DNA of 61,643 nt from an uncultured Oscillospiraceae bacterium. Its GTDB lineage: Bacteria > Bacillota > Clostridia > Oscillospirales > Oscillospiraceae. Positions 40,292-49,205 of this stretch are shown in pieces. The notes under the pieces are model-generated. The model worked only from the letters and a program-made list of their open reading frames with translations. It was not told the origin of the DNA and did not search any database. The position numbers were made by a program, and so were the translations under genes. Each line of letters begins with the position of its first letter. The stretch's first letter is position 1. The DNA lies in NCBI GenBank assembly GCA_947625285.1, contig CANQNS010000011.1, forward strand, positions 1 through 61,643, written 5' to 3'.

Positions 40292-40969
40292 TCAGAGGGG
40301 GATATAGCCGCTGTCGGCCATGGAGACGAAATCGTCCCCGGCCACCACGATGTGGTCCGAGAGGGTCACGCCCACTTGGGCCAGGATCTGCCGGACCCGG
40401 AGGGTGGCCGCCACGTCCTCCTTGGAGGGCAGGGCCAGGCCGCTGGTGTGGTTATGGGCCAGGACCACATAGGTGGCGCTTTTCTCCAGGGCCATCTGCA
40501 CGATCCGCCGGACGTTCACATCCACGGAGACCGTGTCGCCCCGGTTGATCTCCCGGCAGTCCAGGATAGCCAGCTTGGCGTCCAGGCAGACCATATACAT
40601 GACCTCGTCCCGGCAGTTCATGAACCGGGGCAGCAGGTACCGCCCCGCGGCGGTGCTGTCGGGCAGGGCCTTGCAGTCCCCGTCCCGGACGATGGAACAG
40701 CGGCGGCTCAGTTCCGGCACCAGCCGGATCAGCGCGGCGGTGTTCTCCCCCACGCCCTTCACCTTCATCAGCGACTCCGCCGGCGCGGAAAACACCGCGT
40801 CCAGCGTCCCGAAGGCGTCCAGGAGCCGGTGGGCCAGCTCGTTGGTGTCCTTTCGCGGCAGCGCGTAAAACAGCAGCAGCTCCAGCGCGTTGTGTTCGGC
40901 AAAGCCGTCCAGGCCCTGGCGCAGAAACCGGTCCCGCAGCCGCTGTCTGTGTCCTTGATGTACGTTCAT
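40292..40969 (-). CDS. radC: RadC family JAB/MPN domain protein
   Basis: 225 residues. A helix-hairpin-helix segment (LMKVKGVGENTAALIRLV, near 67-84) precedes the RadC JAMM motif AHNHTSGLALPSKEDV, with a catalytic Glu upstream. RadC was named for DNA repair but its true role is unsettled; the fold is a metalloprotease/deubiquitinase fold. ATG 40969 is the only good start. In many Bacillota it lies beside maf and mreB; here rodA is the divergent neighbour, consistent with that cluster. Confidence 0.92.
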   Translation of the reverse strand: MNVHQGHRQRLRDRFLRQGLDGFAEHNALELLLFYALPRKDTNELAHRLLDAFGTLDAVFSAPAESLMKVKGVGENTAALIRLVPELSRRCSIVRDGDCKALPDSTAAGRYLLPRFMNCRDEVMYMVCLDAKLAILDCREINRGDTVSVDVNVRRIVQMALEKSATYVVLAHNHTSGLALPSKEDVAATLRVRQILAQVGVTLSDHIVVAGDDFVSMADSGYIPL

Positions 40970-41029
40970 CTGTCCCGCCCCGTTTTCTTTGTTTATGCCT
41001 GTTTTAACAGAATCTTAAAGCCCGGCTTG

Positions 41030-41058
41030 TTGCCACGGCTCATTTTATATGGTATACT
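41030..41058 (+). promoter_or_regulatory. Promoter of rodA
   Basis: TTGCCA (41030-41035), 17 bases, TATACT (41053-41058) with an extended TGGTATACT. RBS AAAGGAGG lies nine bases before the ATG. Confidence 0.65.
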
Positions 41059-41093
41059 GTTTCGGATATGACCCATGAAAGGAGGCCCGACCC

Positions 41094-42242
41094 ATGAAGC
41101 TGAAGCTGTCCGACGTCCGCAGCTTTCTCAAGCGGGCGGATATGCTGCTGTTTTTCCTGTGCCTGGCGGCGTCGGTCATGGGGCTCGTAGCCATCTCCAG
41201 CGCCACCCGCTCCATGGGCGCGTCTTACATATATGTGCAGACCTTCGCGCTGATCATCGGCATCGTACTGTATTTCCTGTTCACCCTCATCGACGTGGAT
41301 ATCTTCGCCGATCAGTGGCCGCTGCTGCTGGTGGCGGAGGTGGTGCTGATCCTTCTGCTGGCGGTGGTCGGCAGCGAGGACGATACGGGCAACCGGGCCT
41401 GGCTTCGGTTTTTCGGCATCGGCATCCAGCCCGCCGAGGTGGTGAAGGTCATTTACATCGTGCTGACGGCCAAGCACCTGACCTACCTGAAGGAATACCG
41501 CTCGCTGTCCTCGCCGCTGTCCGTGTTCCAGCTGGTGGCCCATTTGGGGTTCCTGTTCGCGCTGTACATGGTCATTTCCGGCGACCTGGGCAACGCGCTG
41601 GTGTTCTTCTTCATCTTCCTGGTGATGGTGTTCGCCGCGGGGGTGAAGCTGTACTGGTTCCTGTTCGGCGCGGCGGCCTTGGCCCTGGCTGTCCCCCTGG
41701 CCTGGAACTTCGTGTTCTCCAACAACCAGAAAGAGCGCATCCTGGCCCCCTATCTGCCGGACGCCATCGACCCCACCGGCTACGGCATCAACTGGGAGCC
41801 CACCCGGGCCAAGCTGGCCCTGTCCTCCGGGCGTATGTGGGGCACCGGGCTCTACCAGGGCACCCAGACCGCCGGCAACGGCCTGCGGAGCAAGCACGCG
41901 GACTATATCTTCGCCTGCATCGGTGAGGAGATGGGCATGGTGGGCTGCATCGTGGTGATCCTGCTGCTGATGGCTATCATCATCCGGTGCGTCCACGTGG
42001 GGCTCCACTGCCAGAGCACCTTCGGCATGCTGGTGTGCATGGGCATGGCCGGCATGATCTTCTTCCAGCTTGCCAACAGCGTGGGTATGTGCACGGGGCT
42101 CACCCCGGTCATCGGCCTGACGCTTCCCTTTTTCAGCTACGGCGGCTCGTCGCTGTTCACCATGTTCGCCGCCATGGGCATCGTGTCCGGCATACGATAC
42201 CGGCCCAAGCCGTCCCAGTTCCGATACGGCTCCGAGCTTTGA
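41094..42242 (+). CDS. rodA: Rod shape-determining protein RodA (SEDS glycosyltransferase)
   Basis: 382 residues, ten membrane helices. SEDS landmarks are GNRAWLRFFGIGIQPAEVVK, SGDLGNALVF with the catalytic Asp, GTGLYQGTQT and the C-terminal LPFFSYGGSS. It polymerises glycan strands during elongation with a class B penicillin-binding protein. No pbp2 or mreBCD genes follow. A second, FHA-fused SEDS protein at 44065 is paired with its own transpeptidase. FtsW and SpoVE are alternatives, but the short termini favour RodA. Confidence 0.88.
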   Translation: MKLKLSDVRSFLKRADMLLFFLCLAASVMGLVAISSATRSMGASYIYVQTFALIIGIVLYFLFTLIDVDIFADQWPLLLVAEVVLILLLAVVGSEDDTGNRAWLRFFGIGIQPAEVVKVIYIVLTAKHLTYLKEYRSLSSPLSVFQLVAHLGFLFALYMVISGDLGNALVFFFIFLVMVFAAGVKLYWFLFGAAALALAVPLAWNFVFSNNQKERILAPYLPDAIDPTGYGINWEPTRAKLALSSGRMWGTGLYQGTQTAGNGLRSKHADYIFACIGEEMGMVGCIVVILLLMAIIIRCVHVGLHCQSTFGMLVCMGMAGMIFFQLANSVGMCTGLTPVIGLTLPFFSYGGSSLFTMFAAMGIVSGIRYRPKPSQFRYGSEL

Positions 42243-42289
42243 CCGAAAAAGCAGCAGACGCGCATCTGCTGCTTTTTGTTTTCAGTCCG

Positions 42290-43084
42290 TCAGGCGCCGG
42301 GCCCCACGGCGGGGGCGTTGGCGGCCATGAAAGCGGCCATGCGGCCCTCGTAATACCCGGCGAAGGTCACCTGCATATAGACGCTGACCCATACCGCCAG
42401 GATCAGCCCCACCAGGGGCAGCACGGCGCACAGCAGCGCCCAGCCCAGGAAGCTGAGGTCCAGAACGAAAAGCTCCCGCCGGCGGCCCCGCATGGCCTCC
42501 CGGCTCAGAGCCACGCATTGCCAGCAGCCCGCGCCGGGATTGTCCAGCATGATATACGGCGCCAGCCGGTAGGAATACGACGCCATGACGGCGGGGATCA
42601 GCAGCGGCAGGCCCACCGCCAGCCAGCCGACCCAGCCCGTGAACACGATCAGCCCCGTCACCGGGACCACGTAGAGCAGCGACCACAGCGACATCAGCAG
42701 GGCCGGTATCAGCCGGATCAAAATGGCCCGGAGAAACACGCCAAAGGCGTCAAAGATATCACCGAAGCCGGCCTTCTCATGCCGCCAGACCCGCAGGGCG
42801 TAGAGGATGAAGCCCACCGTCAGCTCCACGCTCATGATCTCCAGGGCGATCTGCAGCAGCTGGCCGAACAGGCCCCCCTTGGGCACGGGCTCCACGTACT
42901 TCATGACCCCCTCCCCCGCGGAGGAGAGCATGAGCCGATAGGCGTCCAGCGCGCCGCTGATGCTCATGCTCAGTATCGTCAGCCCCAGCGTCAGCAGCGT
43001 CAGCAGCAGGGCCACCCAGAAGGGGTTGGGCCGGGCCTGGCGCATGGCCTCCCGGGCTTGAACTTTCAGTTTCTTACGATCCAT
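42290..43084 (-). CDS. DUF975 membrane protein
   Basis: 264 residues. N-terminal AREAMRQARPNPFWVALLLTLL is the DUF975 signature; about five membrane helices follow, with LDNPGAGCWQCVALSREAMRGRRRELFVLDLSFLGW near the middle of the conserved domain. Function unknown, frequent in clostridia. RBS AAAGGA lies before ATG 43084. Probably cotranscribed after the Gx transporter. Confidence 0.82.
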   Translation of the reverse strand: MDRKKLKVQAREAMRQARPNPFWVALLLTLLTLGLTILSMSISGALDAYRLMLSSAGEGVMKYVEPVPKGGLFGQLLQIALEIMSVELTVGFILYALRVWRHEKAGFGDIFDAFGVFLRAILIRLIPALLMSLWSLLYVVPVTGLIVFTGWVGWLAVGLPLLIPAVMASYSYRLAPYIMLDNPGAGCWQCVALSREAMRGRRRELFVLDLSFLGWALLCAVLPLVGLILAVWVSVYMQVTFAGYYEGRMAAFMAANAPAVGPGA

Positions 43085-43104
43085 AGGTCAAACGTCCTTT
43101 CGCT

Positions 43105-43620
43105 CTATTGGCCGGCGGGCCCGTCCCGGTATCTGTCCAGGGTCCGCACAAGATACATGGCTCCCAGGCCGGTGAAGGCCCCGGTGACGATGGCCGCCGC
43201 CAGCAGGGCCGGGCCGTACCAGAAAATGGCCGCCGTCCGGGTCACCGCCGCAGCCGCCAGAAGCTGCCCGGCGTTGTGGGCGATGGCGCCGAACACGCTG
43301 ACTACCCACAGCAGCCGCTCCGGGAAAAGCCTCACCAGCGCGGCCATCACCGCCCAGGACAGCACGCCCCCCGCCAGGGAGAACAATATGGCGGAGAAGC
43401 TGCCGGCAAACAGCGCGGACAGGATGATCCGCGCCAGCAGTATGGCCCCGGCCTCCTTCCGGCCCATGAGTACCATGGCCGTCAGGGTCACCACGCTGGC
43501 AAGGCCCAGCTTCACCCCCGGCACAGGGATCGGGGCCGGTATCTGCCCCTCGATGACCCACACCGTCAGCTCCAGGGCCGTCAGCAGGGCCATGAAAACA
43601 AGTTTCCGCGTCTTGCTCAT
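43105..43620 (-). CDS. Gx transporter family protein (heptaprenyl diphosphate synthase component I-like)
   Basis: 171 residues with five membrane helices. PVPGVKLGLASVVTL and ALFAGSFSAILFSLAGG are the conserved glycine-rich blocks. The older name, component I of heptaprenyl diphosphate synthase, is misleading; the fold is an ECF/energy-coupling-like S-component and the substrate is unknown. It begins one base after the NusG-domain-II gene ends, an arrangement conserved in clostridia. Confidence 0.85.
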   Translation of the reverse strand: MSKTRKLVFMALLTALELTVWVIEGQIPAPIPVPGVKLGLASVVTLTAMVLMGRKEAGAILLARIILSALFAGSFSAILFSLAGGVLSWAVMAALVRLFPERLLWVVSVFGAIAHNAGQLLAAAAVTRTAAIFWYGPALLAAAIVTGAFTGLGAMYLVRTLDRYRDGPAGQ

Positions 43621-43621
43621 A

Positions 43622-43957
43622 TCAATCTTTGATCTCTATCACCAGCCTGTGGGGCAGGCATACGATGGGCACGGTCCCCTCCGAGATGGCCCCCTGCTTC
43701 ACGCAGTCCTGGTTGGGGCAGTCCGCGGCCACCACCTCTATCCGCCCCCGGCCGATGCGCAGGGTGTTCCAGCCGTACTCCGTGCGGATGGTCCGCTCGT
43801 AGGGCTCCGCCGCCGCGGTCAGGTCCACCGTGTCATACAGCTCTCCGTCCACGGAGATATACGCCAGCCTTCCGCCGCCGTGCAGCAGGTATGTCCCCGC
43901 CCCCAGCCCGGCCAGCGCGGCAAACAGCACGATCCAAAAAAGAGTTTTCCCTTTCAT
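43622..43957 (-). CDS. NusG domain II-containing membrane-anchored protein
   Basis: 111 residues: one N-terminal helix (6-24) then a domain with C80-PNQDC-V and VCLPHRLVIEI, the NusG_II signature. It is usually found with the Gx transporter and sometimes flavinylation or Rnf genes, suggesting an extracytoplasmic partner role. It is not the transcription factor NusG. ATG 43957 lies seven bases after the -10 and lacks an RBS, so the message may be leaderless. Confidence 0.85.
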   Translation of the reverse strand: MKGKTLFWIVLFAALAGLGAGTYLLHGGGRLAYISVDGELYDTVDLTAAAEPYERTIRTEYGWNTLRIGRGRIEVVAADCPNQDCVKQGAISEGTVPIVCLPHRLVIEIKD

Positions 43958-43959
43958 AG

Positions 43960-43993
43960 TTTACATTTTAGTTACAATATCGTATAATGTCAA
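43960..43993. promoter_or_regulatory. Divergent overlapping promoters for the NusG_II and FHA-FtsW genes
   Basis: Rightward: TTTACA (43960-43965), 17 bases, TATAAT (43983-43988). Leftward: TTGACA (43988-43993), 17 bases, TAAAAT (43965-43970). The two core promoters overlap fully, so their use should be mutually exclusive. Confidence 0.7.
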
Positions 43994-44064
43994 TATGATT
44001 CTGACAGAAACCGCCCGGAGGATCCCGGCGCGGCTGTGAGCCCCTTTGGAAAGGAGGCGCGGAT

Positions 44065-45993
44065 TTGCATCTCGATCTCAGCGGCCTCAACTTTGATTTC
44101 GTCTCGCTGCTGTTCGGCCAGGCCTCGGACACCCTTGCCAACATCTCCCGGTACATCCTGCCGCTGTTGGCGCTGTGGATCGTGGCCCGGTGCGTGCGGA
44201 GCATGCTGCGGGAGCGGTACGAGCCGGAGACCTGGGCCTATCTCTATCTAGCCGGGGACGTGATGGTCCCCCTGCGGCACTGGGAGTGCATCCTGGGCCG
44301 GGCCAAGTCCGTGGACGGGCAGGTGGACGACCCCAGCGTGGAGCGGATGCACGCCTGTCTCATCCGCGGTCCCCAGGGGGACTGGACGGTGTACAATCTT
44401 GGCAAGGGCGACACCTATGTGAACGGCGAGCATGTCCAGCCCGGCGGAGCCCTGATCCAAGACGCGGACGTGCTGACCCTGGGCCGGGTCTCGGCCCGGT
44501 TCGTGGATCTGACGGAGGAGGAGCGGTCCGCGCTCTTGAAATACCGCCACGCCCCCGGCCGGCAGGTCCGGCCCGGGGCCACCATGCTGCTGTTGACGCT
44601 GTTCCAGCTCATTTTGCTGCTGCAGCAGCTGACCTACAACCCGGACGCCGGCGTGGGCGTCGCCATGGGCTTCGGCATCCTGGCGGCGGCCCAGTGGACC
44701 TACTTCACCGTGGTCCGCACCGCCGGCCAGACCGGCTTTGAGCCGGAGATACTGGCCCTGTTCCTGTCCACGGTGGGCATGAGCGTGGCCGCCTCCAAGA
44801 CCCCGGACGATATGCTCAAGCAGATCATCCTGCTGCTGGCGGCCATCGGCCTTTACGTTTTCATGTGTCTGTGGATCCGGGACCTAAAACGGGTCAAATC
44901 CGTGCGGCTGTACGCCTTTTTCGCGGCGGTGGGGCTGCTGGCGGTCACACTGGTGCTGGCCCCGGAGCAAAACGGCGCCCGTAACTGGATCCAGTTCGGA
45001 AGCTTCTCCATCCAGCCGTCGGAGCTTGTGAAGGTGCTGTACATATACGCCGGGGCCGCCACGCTGGACCGGCTGTTCGTGAACCGAAACCTGATCTTCT
45101 ACATCGGCTTTTCCGCCGCCTGCGTGGGCCTGCTGGCCCTGATGGGCGACTTCGGCACGGCCCTGGTATTCTTCGTGACCTTCCTGGTCATCTCTTATAT
45201 GCGCTCGGGCAACTTCGCCACGGTGTTCCTAGCCGTGGCCGGGGCGGTGCTGGGCGTGATGCTGATACTGACCATCAAGCCCCACGTGATCGCCCGCTTC
45301 CAGACCTGGGGCCACGTGTGGGAGGATGTGGACGACCGGGGCTATCAACAGTCCCGGGCCCTGAGCGCGGCCGCCAGCGGCGGTCTGTTCGGCCAGGGTG
45401 CCGGCAAGGGCTGGTTCATCAAGATCGTGGCCGCCGAGACGGACCTGGTGTTCGCCGTACTGTGCGAGGAGCTGGGGCTCATCACCGCTTTGTGCTGCGT
45501 GGCATCCCTGGTGGTGCTGGCGATCTTCGTGGTGAAAAACGCCTCCTCCGGCCGGTCCAGCTATTTCGTCATCGCCGCCTCCGCCACCGTGAGCATGATG
45601 CTGGTACAGCTGATGCTGAACGTGTTCGGCGCAACGGACATCCTGCCCTTCACCGGCGTCACGTTCCCCTTCGTGTCCATGGGCGGCACAAGCCTTCTCT
45701 CCTGCTGGATGCTGCTGGCCTTCGTGAAGGGCTCCGATATGCGGGCCAACGCCAGCTTCGCCGTGATGCGGCCGGAGAAGTTCTCCGGCGGCGTCGGCGT
45801 GGAGGAGCCGGACTACCCGGAGGACGGGGCGGACGGCTATTACGGCGGCGGAGCCTATGACGGCGGGGCGGACGACGGCTACTACAGCGGATACTCCGAC
45901 GACGGCGGCTATCCCGCCGACAACGGCTATCCCCCCAGCGGCGGCGGAGGCCGGCGGGACGGCGGACGCCGCTCCCGGGGAGGCAGAAGATGA
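44065..45993 (+). CDS. FHA domain-FtsW/RodA fusion (SEDS glycosyltransferase)
   Basis: 642 residues from TTG 44065 with AAGGAGG seven bases upstream. A membrane helix (about 28-45) precedes an FHA domain (60-148: ILGRA, SVERMH, YVNGEH). The SEDS domain (about 165-560) has ARNWIQFGSFSIQPSELVK, GDFGTALVF with the catalytic Asp, and VTFPFVSMGGTS. The tail is Gly/Tyr/Asp-rich then Arg-rich. In the FHA loop the usual Ser of SxxH is E93. It overlaps the transpeptidase gene by four bases, so the two form a polymerase-crosslinker pair, likely under Ser/Thr kinase control. Confidence 0.9.
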   Translation: MHLDLSGLNFDFVSLLFGQASDTLANISRYILPLLALWIVARCVRSMLRERYEPETWAYLYLAGDVMVPLRHWECILGRAKSVDGQVDDPSVERMHACLIRGPQGDWTVYNLGKGDTYVNGEHVQPGGALIQDADVLTLGRVSARFVDLTEEERSALLKYRHAPGRQVRPGATMLLLTLFQLILLLQQLTYNPDAGVGVAMGFGILAAAQWTYFTVVRTAGQTGFEPEILALFLSTVGMSVAASKTPDDMLKQIILLLAAIGLYVFMCLWIRDLKRVKSVRLYAFFAAVGLLAVTLVLAPEQNGARNWIQFGSFSIQPSELVKVLYIYAGAATLDRLFVNRNLIFYIGFSAACVGLLALMGDFGTALVFFVTFLVISYMRSGNFATVFLAVAGAVLGVMLILTIKPHVIARFQTWGHVWEDVDDRGYQQSRALSAAASGGLFGQGAGKGWFIKIVAAETDLVFAVLCEELGLITALCCVASLVVLAIFVVKNASSGRSSYFVIAASATVSMMLVQLMLNVFGATDILPFTGVTFPFVSMGGTSLLSCWMLLAFVKGSDMRANASFAVMRPEKFSGGVGVEEPDYPEDGADGYYGGGAYDGGADDGYYSGYSDDGGYPADNGYPPSGGGGRRDGGRRSRGGRR

Positions 45994-47309
45994 AAAAAGT
46001 CACAAAACGCGCCTTCGCGGTGCTGCTGCTGGTTGCGCTGGTGGCGACCGGCATGGGAGTATATCTGTTCCGGCTCATCCGGGACGGGGGCGACTGGGCC
46101 ACTTTCTACGCCAACCGGAGCGTCTATACGGACGGCGTGCTGAACCGGGGCTCTGTCTCCGACCGGAACGGGACCGTGCTGGCCGCCGCCGGGGAGGACG
46201 CCTTCCACTACGCCGCGGACAGCACGGTGCGCCGGGCCTGCCTGCACGTGGTAGGGGACCTGGGGGGCAACATCGGCACCAGCATCCTGTCCATCTTCCG
46301 GGACAGGTTCATCGACTACTCCTTCTTCACCGGCACCACCACCAAGGGCGCGGCCATGAAGCTGACTATCGACGCAGACGTGTCCGCCGCCGCCTATAAC
46401 GCCCTGAACGGGCGCAAGGGCACGGTGCTGGTATACAACTACAAGACCGGGGATATCCTCTGCATGGTCTCCACCCCCGGCTGGGACCCGGAGCAGGGCA
46501 TCAACTTTGATGTCAACGACCCGGCCTATGAGGGCGCGTTCATCAACCGGGCCATCAGCTCCACCTTCACCCCCGGCTCCGTGTTCAAGCTGGTGACGGT
46601 GGCGGCAGCTCTGGAGAATATGCCGGACTTCTGGCAGCGGACCTACACCTGCACCGGCAGCGATATCATCGGCAGCCAGACCATCAAATGCACCGGCCGC
46701 CACGGTACCCTGACGCTTGAGCAGGGCCTGGCCTGCTCCTGCAACGTGGTGTTCGGCCATCTGGGCTCGGAGCTGGGCGGCGCGCTCATCAGCCAGTACG
46801 CGGAGAAATACGGCCTCACCACCGCCCACACTCTCAACAAGGACATCCCCACCGCCGCCGGCAGCGTACCGGCGGCCCAGGGGGCGGGGGACGCGGCCTG
46901 GGCCGGCATCGGCCAGTACGAGGACCTGATCAACCCTTACGCCTTCCTGCGCTTCATCGGGGCCATCGCCAACGGGGGCAAGGTGGTGGAGCCCACCATC
47001 CTCTACGGCAAGAGCTGCGGCTCGGAGCAGCTCATGGTTCCCTCCACCGCCCAGACCCTGTCGGAGATGATGAGCTACAACGTCCAGTATGAGTACGGCG
47101 CCAGCGCCTATCCGGGCCTGGAGATGCACGCCAAGACCGGCACCGCCGAGACCTATGGCGGCACCCACGCCTGGTTCGCTGGCTTCATCACCAACGCCAA
47201 CGCCCCCCTGGCCTTCGTGGTCATGGCGGAGCGGGCCGGCAGCGGCTACGGCGTGGCCTCCCCCATCGCCAACGCCGTGCTGCAAAAGGCCGTGTCTGTA
47301 TTAGGATGA
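45990..47309 (+). CDS. Class B penicillin-binding protein transpeptidase (PbpA-like)
   Basis: 439 residues, short for class B because the N-terminal pedestal is reduced. A single anchor (8-30) is followed by the transpeptidase domain with all motifs: S197-V-F-K200, S250-C-N252 and K382-T-G384. It crosslinks peptidoglycan outside the membrane. ATGA overlap with the FHA-FtsW gene. The order FHA-SEDS-PBP echoes fhaB-rodA-pbpA of actinobacteria, although no kinase or phosphatase gene follows. Confidence 0.9.
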   Translation: MKKVTKRAFAVLLLVALVATGMGVYLFRLIRDGGDWATFYANRSVYTDGVLNRGSVSDRNGTVLAAAGEDAFHYAADSTVRRACLHVVGDLGGNIGTSILSIFRDRFIDYSFFTGTTTKGAAMKLTIDADVSAAAYNALNGRKGTVLVYNYKTGDILCMVSTPGWDPEQGINFDVNDPAYEGAFINRAISSTFTPGSVFKLVTVAAALENMPDFWQRTYTCTGSDIIGSQTIKCTGRHGTLTLEQGLACSCNVVFGHLGSELGGALISQYAEKYGLTTAHTLNKDIPTAAGSVPAAQGAGDAAWAGIGQYEDLINPYAFLRFIGAIANGGKVVEPTILYGKSCGSEQLMVPSTAQTLSEMMSYNVQYEYGASAYPGLEMHAKTGTAETYGGTHAWFAGFITNANAPLAFVVMAERAGSGYGVASPIANAVLQKAVSVLG

Positions 47310-47315
47310 TCTGAC

Positions 47316-49205
47316 GTGATCGATATTTCCCTGCAAAATGTGAAAAAGAGCTTCGGCGGCGTGGAGGTCCTACGGGGCGTGAGCTTCGACATCCGCACCG
47401 GCGAGCGGGCGGCGCTGCTGGGCCCCAACGGGGCCGGCAAGACCACCCTGCTGCGCATCCTCACCGGCGCGCTGGAGCCCGACGAGGGAGAGGTTGTCCT
47501 GGCCCCCGGCAAGCGGGTGGGCCTCATCTCCCAGATACCTGTCTATCCGGCGGGGTACACCACCGAGGACGTGCTCCGCTCCGCCCACCGGCGTCTGGAC
47601 GCGCTCAAAGAGAAGATGACCGCCCTGGAGGCGGCCATGCAGACCGACGACTCGGCGGAGACCCTGGCGAGATACGATCGTCTGGCGGCGGAATACGACC
47701 GCCTGGGGGGCTACAGCGCGGACTATGAGCGGGACCGGGTAGCCAACGGCCTGGACCTGTCCCCCGCCATGCGCTCGCAGAGCTTTGAGAGCCTCTCCGG
47801 CGGGGAAAAGACCCGGGTCAACCTGGCCCGGCTGCTTTTGGAGGACACGGACATATTGCTGCTGGACGAGCCCACCAACCACCTGGACCTGAAAAGCACC
47901 CAATGGCTGGAGGATTTTCTGCTGCGGTTCAAGGGCACGGTGCTGATGGTGAGCCACGACCGGTGGTTTTTGGACACGACGGCCCAGCGGACCATCGAGC
48001 TGACGGACGGGGTCTGCCAGTTCTACGCCGGCAGCTACAGCTTTTACATCGACGAGAAGCAGCGGCGGTACCGGCTCTTGCAAAAGCAGTACGAAAAGAG
48101 CCAGCGGGAGATCGCCCATCTGGAGCAGGCGGCCAAGGACCTGCGGCTGTGGGCGTTTTTGGGCAACGACAAGCTCTATAAGCGGGCGTTCTCCATGGAA
48201 AAGCGCATCGCGAAGCTCCAGAGCGCGCCCCAGCCCCGTCGGGAGCGGAAGCTGAACGCCCGGTTCCGGGAGCAGGAGTTTTTCGGTGACGAGGTACTGG
48301 TCATCGACGATCTGAGCAAGAGCTTTGGGGAGAAAAAGCTCTTTGCACATCTGGACCTGCTGGTCCGGCCCGGGGAGCGGGTGGCCGTCATGGGTGACAA
48401 CGGCAGCGGCAAATCCACGCTGGTGAAGCTGATCCTGGGCCTGGAGACCCCCGACACGGGCTATACCCGCCGGGGCCCCGCCATCCGCACGGCCTATCTG
48501 CCCCAGACCATCGCCTTCTCCCACCCGGAGCGGACGCTGGTGGACACCCTGATCTACGAGGACAAGGCCCTGCCCCAGCAGGCCCGGGACCGGCTGGCCG
48601 CCTTCAACTTCACCGGGGAGGACGCGTTCAAGACCGTGGGCAGCCTGTCCGGCGGGGAACAGAGCCGGCTGCGGCTTTGTATGCTCATGAAGGACGATGT
48701 GAACTTCCTCATCCTGGACGAGCCCACCAACCACCTGGACATCGCCAGCCGGGAGTGGATCGAGCAGGCGTTGGACGACTATGGCGGCACGCTGCTGTTC
48801 GTCAGCCACGACCGCTGGTTCACGGACCGCTTCGCCACCCGGATCTGGGAGATAAAGGACGGGACCCTGACGGACTTCGCCGGGGGCTATGGGGAGTATC
48901 AGCAATACAAGGCCCGGCAGACAGAGCTCTCTCTGGCCGCCAAACACCATGAGCCCAAGGGCAGGGCCAGGGATGAAAAGACCCAACCGGGCAGACCCGC
49001 CCGGCAGAAAGATCCCTCCAAGCAGCTTGCGCGCCTGGAGCGGGAGATCGAAAAGCTGGAAAGCTCCATCGGGGACCTGACGGCCCAGGAGGAGGCCAAC
49101 GCCACCGACTACCAGAAGCTCATGGAGCTGGGCGAAGAAAAAGCCGCCCTGCAGGAGCGGCTGGACGGGCTGTACGCCCAATGGGAGGCCTTGGCGGAGG
49201 GATGA
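47316..49205 (+). CDS. ABC-F family ATPase (translation factor or ribosome protection)
   Basis: 629 residues, no membrane helices, two ABC cassettes. Cassette 1 has Walker A GPNGAGKTT, signature LSGGEKTR and Walker B LLLDEPTNHLD. Cassette 2 has GDNGSGKST, LSGGEQSR and LILDEPTNHLD. A linker of about 80 residues (RRYRLLQKQYEKSQREIAHLEQ) and a C-terminal coiled coil follow the Uup/YfmR plan. ABC-F proteins act on the ribosomal E site in elongation or antibiotic protection; this one cannot be assigned to either. GTG start at 47316, six bases after the penicillin-binding protein gene. Confidence 0.9.
   Translation: MIDISLQNVKKSFGGVEVLRGVSFDIRTGERAALLGPNGAGKTTLLRILTGALEPDEGEVVLAPGKRVGLISQIPVYPAGYTTEDVLRSAHRRLDALKEKMTALEAAMQTDDSAETLARYDRLAAEYDRLGGYSADYERDRVANGLDLSPAMRSQSFESLSGGEKTRVNLARLLLEDTDILLLDEPTNHLDLKSTQWLEDFLLRFKGTVLMVSHDRWFLDTTAQRTIELTDGVCQFYAGSYSFYIDEKQRRYRLLQKQYEKSQREIAHLEQAAKDLRLWAFLGNDKLYKRAFSMEKRIAKLQSAPQPRRERKLNARFREQEFFGDEVLVIDDLSKSFGEKKLFAHLDLLVRPGERVAVMGDNGSGKSTLVKLILGLETPDTGYTRRGPAIRTAYLPQTIAFSHPERTLVDTLIYEDKALPQQARDRLAAFNFTGEDAFKTVGSLSGGEQSRLRLCMLMKDDVNFLILDEPTNHLDIASREWIEQALDDYGGTLLFVSHDRWFTDRFATRIWEIKDGTLTDFAGGYGEYQQYKARQTELSLAAKHHEPKGRARDEKTQPGRPARQKDPSKQLARLEREIEKLESSIGDLTAQEEANATDYQKLMELGEEKAALQERLDGLYAQWEALAEG

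Noticed and set aside
43105-43620. Heptaprenyl diphosphate synthase activity for the Gx protein
   Set aside because: It is a membrane protein without prenyltransferase DDxxD motifs; the historical name does not describe its chemistry.
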